Shown one piece after another: positions 40,775-49,464 of a DNA stretch of 50,515 nt. The position numbers and the translations under genes were made by a program. Origin of the DNA: Bacillus sp. AFS015802. Its GTDB lineage: Bacteria; Bacillota; Bacilli; Bacillales; Bacillaceae_B. The stretch spans positions 1-50,515 of the forward strand of contig NZ_NTUP01000059.1 of the NCBI RefSeq assembly GCF_002561455.1. Reading direction: 5' to 3'. Under the pieces are notes generated by a model, which saw nothing but the letters and a program-made list of their open reading frames with translations, was not told where the DNA came from and did no database searches. Within the stretch, counting starts at the first letter, position 1, and the number at the start of each line of letters is the position of its first letter.

Positions 40775-41875
40775 CTAGATCAATGATTTTCTCAGGAACA
40801 CGCTGACGCCCTTTGGAACGTGGGCGGCAATGGTCGCTCCTGCATCATTCACGGTAATCCATCCCAATCCGGAGAAGACGATATCCGTTTTGGCTTCTTT
40901 GATCCTAAACTCATGTCTTACAAGTGGCGGAAACGTATCCATATCATCTTTTCTAGGCGGCTGCAGCAATTCACCCGCGTGATTTTTATAAAGCTCATCA
41001 GCCTTTTCAATCTTCGTGCGATGGATGGACAGCTCATTTGAGAAATAGCATGTAAACGCCTGACGCTCACCGGCCATGAAATCAAAGCGGGCCAGTCCTC
41101 CGAAGAACAAGGTTTGTTCCGGATTCAACTGGAACGTTCTTGGCTTGATCTCTTTTTTAGGCGTAATGATTTTCAAGTCCTGCTTATCTACAAAATGTGC
41201 CATCTGATGATGATTGATGATTCCAGGTGTATCGATCAGGGATTCTTCATCATCCAATGGAATTTGAATCATATCGAGAGTCGTTCCGGGGAAGTGGGAA
41301 GTCGTGATGACATCCTGCTCTCCGGAGACATGCTTGATGATACGGTTAATGAATGTGGACTTCCCTACGTTCGTGCATCCTACCACATAGACGTCCTTGC
41401 CATTCCGGTATTCTTCGATCGCTTCGATGGCATCTGAGATTCCCTGACCCTTGGCGGCACTAACCAGCTGAACATCGATCGGCTTTAATCCCAGCTGACT
41501 GGCTTCGTGCTTCATCCAATGAATCAGCTTGGAGTGCTTGACCGACTTAGGAAGCAGGTCCACCTTATTTCCAATCAGCAGGATCGGGTTTGACCCGACG
41601 AACCGGTGAAGCCCCGGCAGCCAGCTCCCGTTAAAATCAAAGATATCTACAACTTTGACAATCAATCCTTCAGAGTCACCAAGCTCATTTAATATTTTCA
41701 GGAAGTCATCATCGGTCAACGGGACATCCTGGACTTCATTATAATGCTTCAATCTAAAACAGCGCTGACAGATGATCTCTTCTTTTTGAAGAGCCGAAGG
41801 AGGCGCATAGCCCATGCCTTCTTTGTTTTCCGTCTGGATTTCAACGCCGCAACCTATACATACAACTTCACTCAC
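40775..41875 (-). CDS. yqeH: Ribosome biogenesis GTPase YqeH
   Basis: YqeH is a circularly permuted GTPase needed for 30S subunit assembly. The 366 residues start with a zinc finger (C6, C9, C36, C39). The GTPase motifs are in permuted order: NKVDLL (about 106), GCTNVGKS (about 166-173), DTPG (about 215). The start is GTG at 41875, overlapping the yqeG stop as GTGA, with GGGAGG upstream: tight coupling. Confidence 0.96.
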   Translation of the reverse strand: MSEVVCIGCGVEIQTENKEGMGYAPPSALQKEEIICQRCFRLKHYNEVQDVPLTDDDFLKILNELGDSEGLIVKVVDIFDFNGSWLPGLHRFVGSNPILLIGNKVDLLPKSVKHSKLIHWMKHEASQLGLKPIDVQLVSAAKGQGISDAIEAIEEYRNGKDVYVVGCTNVGKSTFINRIIKHVSGEQDVITTSHFPGTTLDMIQIPLDDEESLIDTPGIINHHQMAHFVDKQDLKIITPKKEIKPRTFQLNPEQTLFFGGLARFDFMAGERQAFTCYFSNELSIHRTKIEKADELYKNHAGELLQPPRKDDMDTFPPLVRHEFRIKEAKTDIVFSGLGWITVNDAGATIAAHVPKGVSVFLRKSLI

Positions 41876-42393
41876 TGTTTATCCTCCCACTCAAGCATGC
41901 CTTTACGCTTGAAAAACTTCATGATTCTCCGTTCTACTTGACGATTGAACTTGGTAAAGAAACCATCTGATTGAGCCACTGGAACAACCAGAATCGTATG
42001 GAAACCACTGCGATTCCCACCCAATACGTCCGTTAAAAGCTGATCGCCGATGACAACCGCCTCTTCCTTCTTTACGCCCATTTGCTGTATCGCTTTCTTA
42101 AAAGCACGTCCCATCGGCTTCCTCGCCTGGAATATAAAGGGGACACCCAAAGGCTCAGCGAATGCTCCCACGCGGTTTTTATTATTATTCGATACAATGG
42201 TGACAAGGATCCCCTGCTCCTGCATCTCTTTAAACCACTGAATTAATTTCGGGGTGGCGTTGGGCCTATCCCACTCTACCAGCGTATTATCCAAATCGGT
42301 AATGATGGCCTTGATCCCTTTTTCCTTAAGATGCCCCGGGCTGATACTGAAAATATCCTGGACCTGTTCATTCGGTAAAAACTGCTTGATCAC
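41872..42393 (-). CDS. yqeG: YqeG family HAD-type phosphatase
   Basis: A 173-residue HAD-superfamily (class IIIA) phosphatase with the nucleophile motif DLDNTLVEWD (D33, D35) and the later GDQLLTDVLGGN. The related mitochondrial enzyme dephosphorylates phosphatidylglycerophosphate; whether YqeG does so is not established. The start is GTG at 42393, after TGAGGTG. It leads the yqeG-yqeH-aroE-yqeI-nadD-yqeK-rsfS-yqeM operon and is divergent from sda. Confidence 0.93.
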   Translation of the reverse strand: MIKQFLPNEQVQDIFSISPGHLKEKGIKAIITDLDNTLVEWDRPNATPKLIQWFKEMQEQGILVTIVSNNNKNRVGAFAEPLGVPFIFQARKPMGRAFKKAIQQMGVKKEEAVVIGDQLLTDVLGGNRSGFHTILVVPVAQSDGFFTKFNRQVERRIMKFFKRKGMLEWEDKQ

Positions 42394-42632
42394 GTGCTAC
42401 ACCTCAAATTTCTTTATCGATTATATGAAAATGACTTTCGATTTTCTTCATTCATTGAACGTCCCCCTGGAAAGAAGGAACGATTTCTATATTATACCTT
42501 TAACCTATAACAGATTAATGATAACCAATTTTACATACAGATTCAAAATAAATCATATATATTCCTGGAATTCCAAACATATTCCTTATAAAAATAAATA
42601 TTTTTCGACAAATTTCCAGTTTCTTTCTTACC

Positions 42633-42731
42633 TGTGGATAACCTTATTCACATTATACAGAACATAAACATCGCTCATTTACCAGTTATATACAAGTTAG
42701 TCACAACTTATCCACCGTGAACTGTGGATAA
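42633..42731. promoter_or_regulatory. DnaA-box cluster upstream of sda
   Basis: Perfect boxes TGTGGATAA lie at 42633-42641 and 42723-42731. TTATTCACA (42644-42652) fits TTATNCACA. TTATCCACC (42708-42716) and TTAGTCACA (42697-42705) are one base off. In B. subtilis, DnaA controls sda through such boxes. Confidence 0.85.
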
Positions 42732-42758
42732 CGGAACGCTTGTTCTGCAAAAATAAAT

Positions 42759-42786
42759 TTGGTAAAGTTTAATTACTACTTAAAAC
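42759..42786 (+). promoter_or_regulatory. Candidate sda promoter
   Basis: TTGGTA, 16 bases, TAAAAC, about 60 bases before sda and just downstream of the last DnaA box. Confidence 0.4.
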
Positions 42787-42845
42787 GTAACTTACATGGG
42801 TTTCAAAATAAAAAGTTGATGATTATATTATAGGAGGTGGCATTA

Positions 42846-42986
42846 ATGAGGAAATTATCGGACGAACTGTTGATTGATTCTTATTTCAAAGCGTTGGAGC
42901 TGAAACTCAATACAGAATTCATTCGCCTCATCGAAATGGAAATTCACCGTCGATCTCTTACTAATAAAATAAAAGCTACTTCGTAG
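42846..42986 (+). CDS. sda: Sporulation checkpoint inhibitor Sda
   Basis: Sda binds the histidine kinase KinA and blocks its autophosphorylation, so cells do not sporulate while replication is impaired. The 46-residue product ([20 protein letters not shown]...) is nearly the B. subtilis Sda in its first helix, and has the second helix that completes the hairpin. AGGAGGTG lies 6 bases before the ATG. It is divergent from yqeG as in B. subtilis, with a DnaA-box cluster upstream and a terminator behind. It is too short for ordinary gene callers. Confidence 0.96.
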   Translation: MRKLSDELLIDSYFKALELKLNTEFIRLIEMEIHRRSLTNKIKATS

Positions 42987-43003
42987 AATACTAACATGAA
43001 ATG

Positions 43004-43036
43004 GGACGGATTTGTTTAAATCCGTCCTCTTTTTAT
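43004..43036 (+). terminator. sda terminator
   Basis: A 10-bp perfect stem (GGACGGATTT and complement) with a 4-base loop is followed by TCTTTTTATT. Confidence 0.92.
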
Positions 43037-43149
43037 TGAATGAACTCTCCGATCGCATTCCCTGAAGGCCGTCCCAATCCAGTGCACTTTTCAGACTCCG
43101 TCATCTTCACTGAACCGTGTTTCATACACAATTTTGAAAAACGACTAAC

Positions 43150-43178
43150 TTTCACAGTTTAATAAGTATATAATAAAA
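43150..43178 (+). promoter_or_regulatory. Candidate pssA promoter
   Basis: TTCACA, 17 bases, TAAAAT in a very AT-rich stretch 150 bases before pssA. Confidence 0.45.
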
Positions 43179-43244
43179 TATTGTTATATACTATATGTAT
43201 AAGAATCTTTTTTCACTGTGTGCAGTAACAATCAATGGTAATCG

Positions 43245-43293
43245 GTTGAACGGGCAGCCATTCAGGCCTTTTTAACCCTGCTTCATGTTCAAC
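43245..43293 (+). other. Leader hairpin upstream of pssA
   Basis: GTTGAAC and GCAG pair with CTGC and GTTCAAC across a 30-base interior that includes TTTTT. It lies between the putative promoter and pssA and could be an RNA control element. Confidence 0.4.
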
Positions 43294-43328
43294 AGTGAAC
43301 AATCTTAATGATAAGGAGTGAGTGATGG

Positions 43329-43868
43329 TTGTTTCTCTCCGGCGTTATCGATCAAACATTCAAAAAGCTTAAAGCTCAAACAGCCAACCTGATTACATTG
43401 TCCAATCTATCTTTAGGTGGTTGCGCTATCATTTCCATTCTTCATAACCAATTACATTTAAGTTTGATTCTTATCTTCACAGCCGCCTTAACCGACCGGT
43501 TCGATGGAATGGTGGCGAGAAAATTAAACATCGAATCAGAATTAGGAAAACAGCTGGATTCCATGAGTGACATTATTTCCTTCGGCGTGGCCCCTGCTTT
43601 GCTTCTGTACACGGCCGCTCTCAGTCAGTTTGATTTTCCCGGCATCTTTTTCACGATTTTATACTTAGCATGCGGAGCTTATCGATTGGCACGCTTTAAT
43701 ATTTCGGATAATGACGGCTATTTTACCGGGTTACCCATTACTGCAGCCGGCTGCTTACTGACGATGTGCTATTTTGTGATTCCGTTTGTTTCAAGCGTTC
43801 TGCTACTATGTATCGTGATCGTTCTGTCGATCCTGATGATCAGTCCGTTTACGCTAAAAAAGGTGTAA
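43329..43868 (+). CDS. pssA: CDP-diacylglycerol-serine O-phosphatidyltransferase
   Basis: This enzyme makes phosphatidylserine, the precursor of phosphatidylethanolamine. The 179-residue membrane protein has the complete CDP-alcohol phosphotransferase motif, DGxxAR-x8-GxxxDxxxD, at residues 59-81 and about six hydrophobic helices. The only in-frame start that keeps the MFLSGVIDQT beginning is the TTG at 43329, 10 bases after AAGGAG. An out-of-frame ATG at 43325 sits at the ideal distance instead. Specificity for serine is inferred from family resemblance. Confidence 0.85.
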   Translation: MFLSGVIDQTFKKLKAQTANLITLSNLSLGGCAIISILHNQLHLSLILIFTAALTDRFDGMVARKLNIESELGKQLDSMSDIISFGVAPALLLYTAALSQFDFPGIFFTILYLACGAYRLARFNISDNDGYFTGLPITAAGCLLTMCYFVIPFVSSVLLLCIVIVLSILMISPFTLKKV

Positions 43869-43875
43869 CGCATAC

Positions 43876-43912
43876 AAGAGAGCCCTGTTCCATTATGAAC
43901 GGGGCTCTCTTT
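43876..43912 (+). terminator. Hairpin behind pssA
   Basis: AGAGAGCCC and GTTC pair with GAAC and GGGCTCTCT; the T-run is short on both strands. It separates pssA from the convergent small gene at 43938. Confidence 0.7.
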
Positions 43913-43937
43913 GGGTATTCATGAAATTCTTATCAGG

Positions 43938-44075
43938 CTAACAGTTATTGACATACCACCATCCACCAAATAAGAAAAGCAGGATGAGTAATACGACGAC
44001 AAGGGCAAAATAGAATCCTCCACCACCATAGCAACCTGGATAGACTGGGCCGTAACACGGATATCCATAAGGCAT
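43938..44075 (-). CDS. Small Gly/Tyr-rich membrane peptide (YjcZ-like)
   Basis: A 45-codon gene with N-terminal MPYGYPCYGPVYPGCYGGGG, a single hydrophobic helix (about residues 22-38) and the ending GGWWYVNNC. The build resembles YjcZ-type sporulation peptides, but identity is not certain. AGGAGG lies 7 bases before the second of two close ATGs, so I start at 44075. A sigma-E-like -10 (CATATACT) lies about 30 bases upstream without a clear -35. Neighbour sigK is divergent, so a sporulation link is plausible. Confidence 0.7.
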   Translation of the reverse strand: MPYGYPCYGPVYPGCYGGGGFYFALVVVLLILLFLFGGWWYVNNC

Positions 44076-44200
44076 GGCCATACCTCCTCACTCACTTTTA
44101 CTATCAGTATATGTACATGGGTAAATAGCGTATAGGCAGTTTACATCTTTATTATAGAATTCATTTTGGAAAAAAATGTTCCATTTCCCGATTACTTTCA

Positions 44201-44220
44201 CCGGACATGCAAGGACATTC
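44201..44220 (+). promoter_or_regulatory. Possible SpoIIID sites upstream of sigK
   Basis: GGACA occurs twice (44203 and 44213). AAGGACATTC fits WWRRACARNY except for one base. In B. subtilis sigK is transcribed with SpoIIID. I could not assign the sigma-E -10 with confidence. Confidence 0.4.
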
Positions 44221-44272
44221 CTTCCTTATCATATGAATGAGTATAGGCTTAAGTCCTTATGGAGGTGTAAAT

Positions 44273-44989
44273 ATGTCCGGAGTTCTAACAGCACTGGGGT
44301 ATTTCTTTAAGGAGTTAATTTTCCTCGTTTCTTACGTTAAGAATAATGCCTTTCCTCAACCGTTATCCGCTGCAGATGAACGAAAGTATCTAAAGCTGAT
44401 GGCGGAGGGGGATGAACACGCCCGCAACATGCTCATCGAACATAACCTGAGGCTGGTTGCCCACATCGTCAAAAAGTTTGAAAACACAGGCGAAGATCCA
44501 GAAGATTTGATTTCCATCGGGACCATCGGATTAATCAAGGCGATTGAAAGTTATTCAGAAGGAAAAGGGACGAAACTCGCCACCTATGCGGCCCGATGCA
44601 TCGAGAATGAAATCCTCATGCACCTCCGCGCCCTCAAGAAAACCAAGAAAGACGTTTCCCTCCACGATCCCATCGGCCAGGATAAAGAAGGCAATGAAAT
44701 CAGCCTGATCGATATCTTAAAATCGGAAAGCGATGATGTCATTGATACGATTCAATTGAGCATGGAGCTTGAAAAAGTGAGAAAATACATTTGTGTCCTC
44801 GACGAGAGGGAAAAGGAAGTCATCGTCGGGCGATTCGGACTGGACTTAAAAGAAGAGAAAACGCAAAGGGAAATCGCTAAGGAATTGGGGATTTCCAGAA
44901 GCTATGTCTCCCGGATTGAAAAACGGGCGCTTATGAAGATGTTCCACGAATTTTATCGGGAGGAAAAAGAAAAACGGAATAAATCCTAA
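44273..44989 (+). CDS. sigK: RNA polymerase sigma-K factor precursor
   Basis: Sigma-K directs late mother-cell genes (coat and cortex). The protein (238 residues) starts with the membrane-associated pro-sequence [20 protein letters not shown]. SpoIVFB cleaves the precursor there, after about residue 20. Region 2 ([27 protein letters not shown]) and region 4 ([27 protein letters not shown]) follow. The gene is continuous, not split by a skin-type element as in B. subtilis. GGAGGTG precedes the ATG at 44273; the frame extends 12 codons upstream without a site. Confidence 0.97.
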   Translation: MSGVLTALGYFFKELIFLVSYVKNNAFPQPLSAADERKYLKLMAEGDEHARNMLIEHNLRLVAHIVKKFENTGEDPEDLISIGTIGLIKAIESYSEGKGTKLATYAARCIENEILMHLRALKKTKKDVSLHDPIGQDKEGNEISLIDILKSESDDVIDTIQLSMELEKVRKYICVLDEREKEVIVGRFGLDLKEEKTQREIAKELGISRSYVSRIEKRALMKMFHEFYREEKEKRNKS

Positions 44990-45022
44990 AAAAAGAAAAG
45001 CGGCCCGGGGCCGCTTTTCTTT
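44988..45022. terminator. Bidirectional terminator between sigK and the 25-codon ORF
   Basis: GAAAAGCGGCC pairs with GGCCGCTTTTC around CGG; A and T runs lie on the two sides. Confidence 0.9.
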
Positions 45023-45031
45023 CCGTTTTCC

Positions 45032-45109
45032 CTACTCCACACTCACTTCAGCAGAAATGATCAAACCAATCACAGATGTCAGGATAAGGCCCATTACCAT
45101 TGAGAACAT
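45032..45109 (-). CDS. Putative 25-residue membrane peptide
   Basis: ORF MFSMVMGLILTSVIGLIISAE plus VSVE, nearly all one hydrophobic helix with an acidic end. The ribosome binding site AAGGAGGGG lies 7 bases upstream of the ATG and a terminator follows 10 bases after the stop. The frame extends upstream to 45256 without another good start. No family is recognised. The good initiation signals make translation likely, but it is unproven. Confidence 0.55.
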   Translation of the reverse strand: MFSMVMGLILTSVIGLIISAEVSVE

Positions 45110-45234
45110 CGCGTTCCCCTCCTTCATGCTAACTGGATTTCTTACTATTAATGTATCACGAAAAAACGGATATTCCCCTGCCATTCGTGAACAACTCTTT
45201 ACTAAAAAATGACAGATATGTGACCACGAGAACA

Positions 45235-45276
45235 AAAGGAGGACCCCCTCAACCACCAGAGATCCTCCTTTTTGTT
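45235..45276 (-). terminator. Terminator of the two-peptide unit
   Basis: AAAAGGAGGA pairs with TCCTCCTTTTT across an 18-base loop; it works in either direction and lies directly behind the 22-codon ORF. Confidence 0.8.
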
Positions 45277-45343
45277 ATTTCATCGGCCGCGTCTTCTTTC
45301 TATGGAAGAAAGCCGACCAAATGATAATATTCAAAAACATCAT
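45275..45343 (-). CDS. Putative 22-residue peptide, coupled to the upstream 29-codon ORF
   Basis: MMFLNIIIWSAFFHRKKTRP plus MK: a short hydrophobic segment followed by a basic tail. The start codon overlaps the stop of the preceding ORF as ATGA, with GGTGGTGG just upstream. It ends at a terminator. No family recognised. Confidence 0.55.
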   Translation of the reverse strand: MMFLNIIIWSAFFHRKKTRPMK

Positions 45344-45429
45344 TCCACCACCTTCTGTTTCGTTAGGCAGTATCCTTCTCTACCCATAGCGCATTCAGCA
45401 TTTTCTCCTGTACATAAATCATTTTTCAT
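45340..45429 (-). CDS. Putative 29-residue three-cysteine peptide
   Basis: MKNDLCTGENAECAMGREGY plus CLTKQKVVE: acidic start, Cys at 6, 13 and 21. GGAGAGGAG precedes the ATG with good spacing. It overlaps the start of the 22-codon ORF by 4 bases. The spaced cysteines could bind a metal or form a disulfide, but that is a guess. Confidence 0.55.
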   Translation of the reverse strand: MKNDLCTGENAECAMGREGYCLTKQKVVE

Positions 45430-45459
45430 TCTCCTCTCCACTGGTTGGTTTTCTTAGGA

Positions 45460-45600
45460 TTAAAACAATTGAGACATGTAGTGCTGCTTTGTTTTCGTTT
45501 CTTCATAGCTTTTTGAAACCGCTTCGTTGTGGGAAGCTTCTTCAAATGTTTCTTGTTTCTTGTTGAAGGTTACGGTTATAAATAAAAGATTCAGTGTCAT
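45460..45600 (-). CDS. YrzI family small protein
   Basis: A 46-residue protein, MTLNLLFITVTFNKKQETFE..., with a hydrophobic beta-like start and a charged helical tail ending KQHYMSQLF. This matches the YrzI family, small proteins of unknown function in Bacillus. AAAGGGGTG lies before the ATG at 45600. The frame goes 26 codons further upstream, but through two terminators. It lies between sigK and yrhC. Confidence 0.8.
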   Translation of the reverse strand: MTLNLLFITVTFNKKQETFEEASHNEAVSKSYEETKTKQHYMSQLF

Positions 45601-45642
45601 ACGTATCACCCCTTTCAAAGTGCCTGCAGTAATGCAGGACAT

Positions 45643-45676
45643 AATAAAAAGCCACAAAGAGACCGGTCCTTGTGGC
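45643..45676 (-). terminator. Second of two tandem terminators
   Basis: GCCACAA pairs with TTGTGGC, with TTTTTATT behind it on the minus strand. Confidence 0.8.
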
Positions 45677-45678
45677 AC

Positions 45679-45713
45679 AAAAAAGCCACAGGGACGTACA
45701 TTCTCCCTGTGGC
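45679..45713 (-). terminator. First of two tandem terminators
   Basis: GCCACAGGGA pairs with TCCCTGTGGC, followed by six Ts on the minus strand, 21 bases past the 26-codon ORF. Confidence 0.9.
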
Positions 45714-45734
45714 TATCAGTTAATGGAATTCAAA

Positions 45735-45815
45735 TTAAGCAGAAAACATCCCACAAGCGGTCGAATGATAAAAACAATATGAAGTTGTGTCTCTTTTTCC
45801 AATAAGCACGAACAT
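45735..45815 (-). CDS. Putative 26-residue peptide with strong promoter
   Basis: MFVLIGKRDTTSYCFYHSTA plus CGMFSA. GGGAGG lies about 8 bases before the ATG. A near-consensus promoter is 43 bases upstream and two terminators follow, so the whole transcript is about 190 bases. No family recognised. It may be a peptide gene, or the transcript may act as a small RNA. Confidence 0.55.
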   Translation of the reverse strand: MFVLIGKRDTTSYCFYHSTACGMFSA

Positions 45816-45857
45816 CTTCTTCGACCTCCCTCTTGTGATTTTTTTCTTACATTGGTT

Positions 45858-45886
45858 AGTATATCCAATTCCTGATGTAATGTAAA
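45858..45886 (-). promoter_or_regulatory. Sigma-A promoter of the 26-codon ORF
   Basis: TTTACA, 17 bases, TATACT on the minus strand. Confidence 0.8.
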
Positions 45887-45934
45887 CTCTTTTCTTCAAT
45901 ATTTTTTCTACAAATTCCCACAATAGTTGACGTG

Positions 45935-45967
45935 AAAAAACGGATCCTCAATGAGGACCCGTTTTTC
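45935..45967 (-). terminator. Terminator of the yrrT-yrhC operon
   Basis: AAAAACGGATCCTC pairs with AGGACCCGTTTTT with one internal mismatch; on the minus strand it ends in TTTTTT. The tandem repeats lie between it and yrhC. Confidence 0.8.
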
Positions 45968-45970
45968 TTT

Positions 45971-46096
45971 ATTGTCCAGCTGCGGGGCTTAGAGGCTCGA
46001 GGTCATAAGTCTAACCTGCCATAAAGGCAAAGAACGCCTTTCCGGCAGGTTCGTCTTATGCTTGTCGCCTCTGGGCAAAGCCCTTCCGCTTTTCTT
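45971..46096 (+). repeat. ~126-bp hairpin repeat B, tandem copy 1
   Basis: Starts TTGTCCAGCTGC and ends CCGCTTTTCTTA. It folds as nested stems: GGGCT/AGCCC, GAGGC/GCCTC, CATAAG/CTTATG, AACCTGCC/GGCAGGTT and AAAGGC/GCCTTT around the loop AAAGAAC. Only a few bases differ from copy 2. Confidence 0.9.
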
Positions 46097-46222
46097 ATTG
46101 GCCAGCTGCAGGGCTTAGAGGCTCGAGGTCATAAGTCTAACCTGCCATAAAGGCAAAGAACGCCTTTCCGGCAGGTTCGCCTTATGCTTGTCGCCTCTGG
46201 GCAAAGCCCTTCCGCTTTTCTT
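46097..46222 (+). repeat. ~126-bp hairpin repeat B, tandem copy 2
   Basis: Head-to-tail duplicate of 45971-46096 with period 126. Differences seen are T to G in TTG[T/G]CCAGC, G to A in CTGC[G/A]GGG and T to C in TTCG[T/C]CTTATG, plus the end. It finishes 6 bases before the yrhC stop. Confidence 0.9.
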
Positions 46223-46228
46223 TATCTA

Positions 46229-46462
46229 TCATTCATCCGCAGACTGCAGATCTTTTTTATATTTGATGGCTCTTGTAAAAAATAATAGTGACATCCCGAG
46301 TAAGATGACGGTTCCCGTCATGAGGGTGACCGTTTTACCAGGAGTGACGGTTTCTGTTGGAATGATGACACCTAAATACATAAAGACACTTAGTGCAAGT
46401 AACGTAAATCCAAATCGTTTAAAGTCAACGACCTTATGTTGAACGGTCTTTTTGTTTTCCAT
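46229..46462 (-). CDS. yrhC: YrhC family membrane protein
   Basis: A 77-residue protein with two hydrophobic helices (about 16-35 and 44-63), a charged N-terminus (MENKKTVQHKVVDFKRF) and a charged end. Sequence and position after mccB match YrhC. Function is unknown. I prefer the ATG at 46462, with AGTAGGTG upstream, over one two codons earlier that sits against that site. Confidence 0.88.
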   Translation of the reverse strand: MENKKTVQHKVVDFKRFGFTLLALSVFMYLGVIIPTETVTPGKTVTLMTGTVILLGMSLLFFTRAIKYKKDLQSADE

Positions 46463-46564
46463 GTGCATTCACCTACTTTAGAACTAGTAAACTCTCATTC
46501 TATGGTAACATATGAATGCATGCAGGCTGCCATGTAATTGATACCAGTTCTGCCACACGCTTCC

Positions 46565-48627
<2,063 letters not shown>

Positions 48628-48648
48628 GCATTCAATCCCCCTTCAAAC

Positions 48649-48740
48649 AAAAAACTGACCCATTTACCAATCGATTCTCTAAAGTGTGATAGGAAACCAA
48701 ACATGTATCACTGGTCTAGAGAAGAAGGCGCCTGGGTCAG
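48649..48740 (-). ncRNA. Three-helix terminator-like RNA element upstream of mccA
   Basis: On the minus strand: CTGACCCA...TGGGTCAG (8 bp) encloses TTCTCTA...TAGAGAA (7 bp), which encloses GTGATA...TATCAC (6 bp) with a 14-base apical loop. Asymmetric internal loops separate the helices. Six Ts follow, then the mccA ribosome binding site. It could be an intrinsic terminator or attenuator, or a ligand-sensing element. No T-box or SAM-riboswitch signature was seen. Confidence 0.6.
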
Positions 48741-48769
48741 CTTATATTCGTTGTATTAAACAGATTTAA
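48741..48769 (-). promoter_or_regulatory. Possible internal promoter for mccA
   Basis: TTAAAT, 17 bases, TATAAG on the minus strand, at the end of mtnN. Transcripts from here would start inside the outer stem and could not form it fully. The -35 is weak. Confidence 0.3.
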
Positions 48770-49448
48770 CGATATTCATGACCATTTTGGCCGAATGCAG
48801 TGCAGCTTTTTCCAGATATTGATCAAAGGAAACATCTGATTCCTTACCGGCAATATCCGAAAGGGAACGGATGATGACAAATGGTACATGGAATTGATGG
48901 GCCACCTGTGCAATGGCTGCCGCTTCCATTTCCACTGCCTGCAGATCCGTGAATTTATCCCGGATCGCATCCACCCGCACAGGATCATTCATGAATGAAT
49001 CTCCGGTGGCAATCAAGCCGGATACCACCTGTGCGTCTCCAAGCTCCTTCACGCTGTCGATGGCCGTTTGCTTCAATTTCTCATCAGCCTCAAACGCTGC
49101 CGGAAGCTGTGGAACCTGACCATATTCATATCCAAAAGCCGTTACATCCACATCATGATGTCTTACTTCAGTAGAAATGACGACATCCCCAACATTTAGA
49201 GAAGGATCGAATCCTCCTGCTGACCCCGTGTTGATGATGCAATCCGGCTTGAAGTGCTGCAATAGGACCGCAGTCGACATCGCTGCATTCACTTTCCCGA
49301 TTCCTGAACGAAGTAAAATCACTTCTTTACCACTCATAGTACCGCTTGTATATTCACACCCTGCGATCGTTTCCACCGTTGGGTTTGAAATATTCTCTCT
49401 AAGTAGGGCTACTTCTTCTTCCATTGCTCCGATGATGGCGATTTTCAT
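48756..49448 (-). CDS. mtnN: 5'-methylthioadenosine/S-adenosylhomocysteine nucleosidase
   Basis: MtnN removes adenine from methylthioadenosine and S-adenosylhomocysteine; with LuxS this feeds homocysteine to mccA. The 230 residues show the catalytic E12 (GAMEEEV), VEMEAAA with E173 and E175, and D198 in LSDIAG. AGAGGT precedes the ATG. It is second in yrrT-mtnN-mccA-mccB-yrhC. Confidence 0.97.
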   Translation of the reverse strand: MKIAIIGAMEEEVALLRENISNPTVETIAGCEYTSGTMSGKEVILLRSGIGKVNAAMSTAVLLQHFKPDCIINTGSAGGFDPSLNVGDVVISTEVRHHDVDVTAFGYEYGQVPQLPAAFEADEKLKQTAIDSVKELGDAQVVSGLIATGDSFMNDPVRVDAIRDKFTDLQAVEMEAAAIAQVAHQFHVPFVIIRSLSDIAGKESDVSFDQYLEKAALHSAKMVMNIVKSV

Positions 49449-49464
49449 TCGTTAATACCTCTTT

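Noticed and set aside
44221..44260. Sigma-E promoter of sigK
   Set aside because: TCATATG could be a -35, but no CATACAMT-like -10 lies at 13-15 bases.
45032..45256. 74-codon form of the ORF opposite sigK
   Set aside because: Only the last 25 codons follow a ribosome binding site; the upstream part overlaps intergenic sequence and looks random.
45971..46222. CRISPR-like or tandem array
   Set aside because: Only two long units, no short repeats with unique spacers, no cas genes.
48649..48740. T-box or S-box riboswitch upstream of mccA
   Set aside because: No TGGNACC-type T-box sequence and no recognisable SAM-riboswitch core; the gap is also too short for either.
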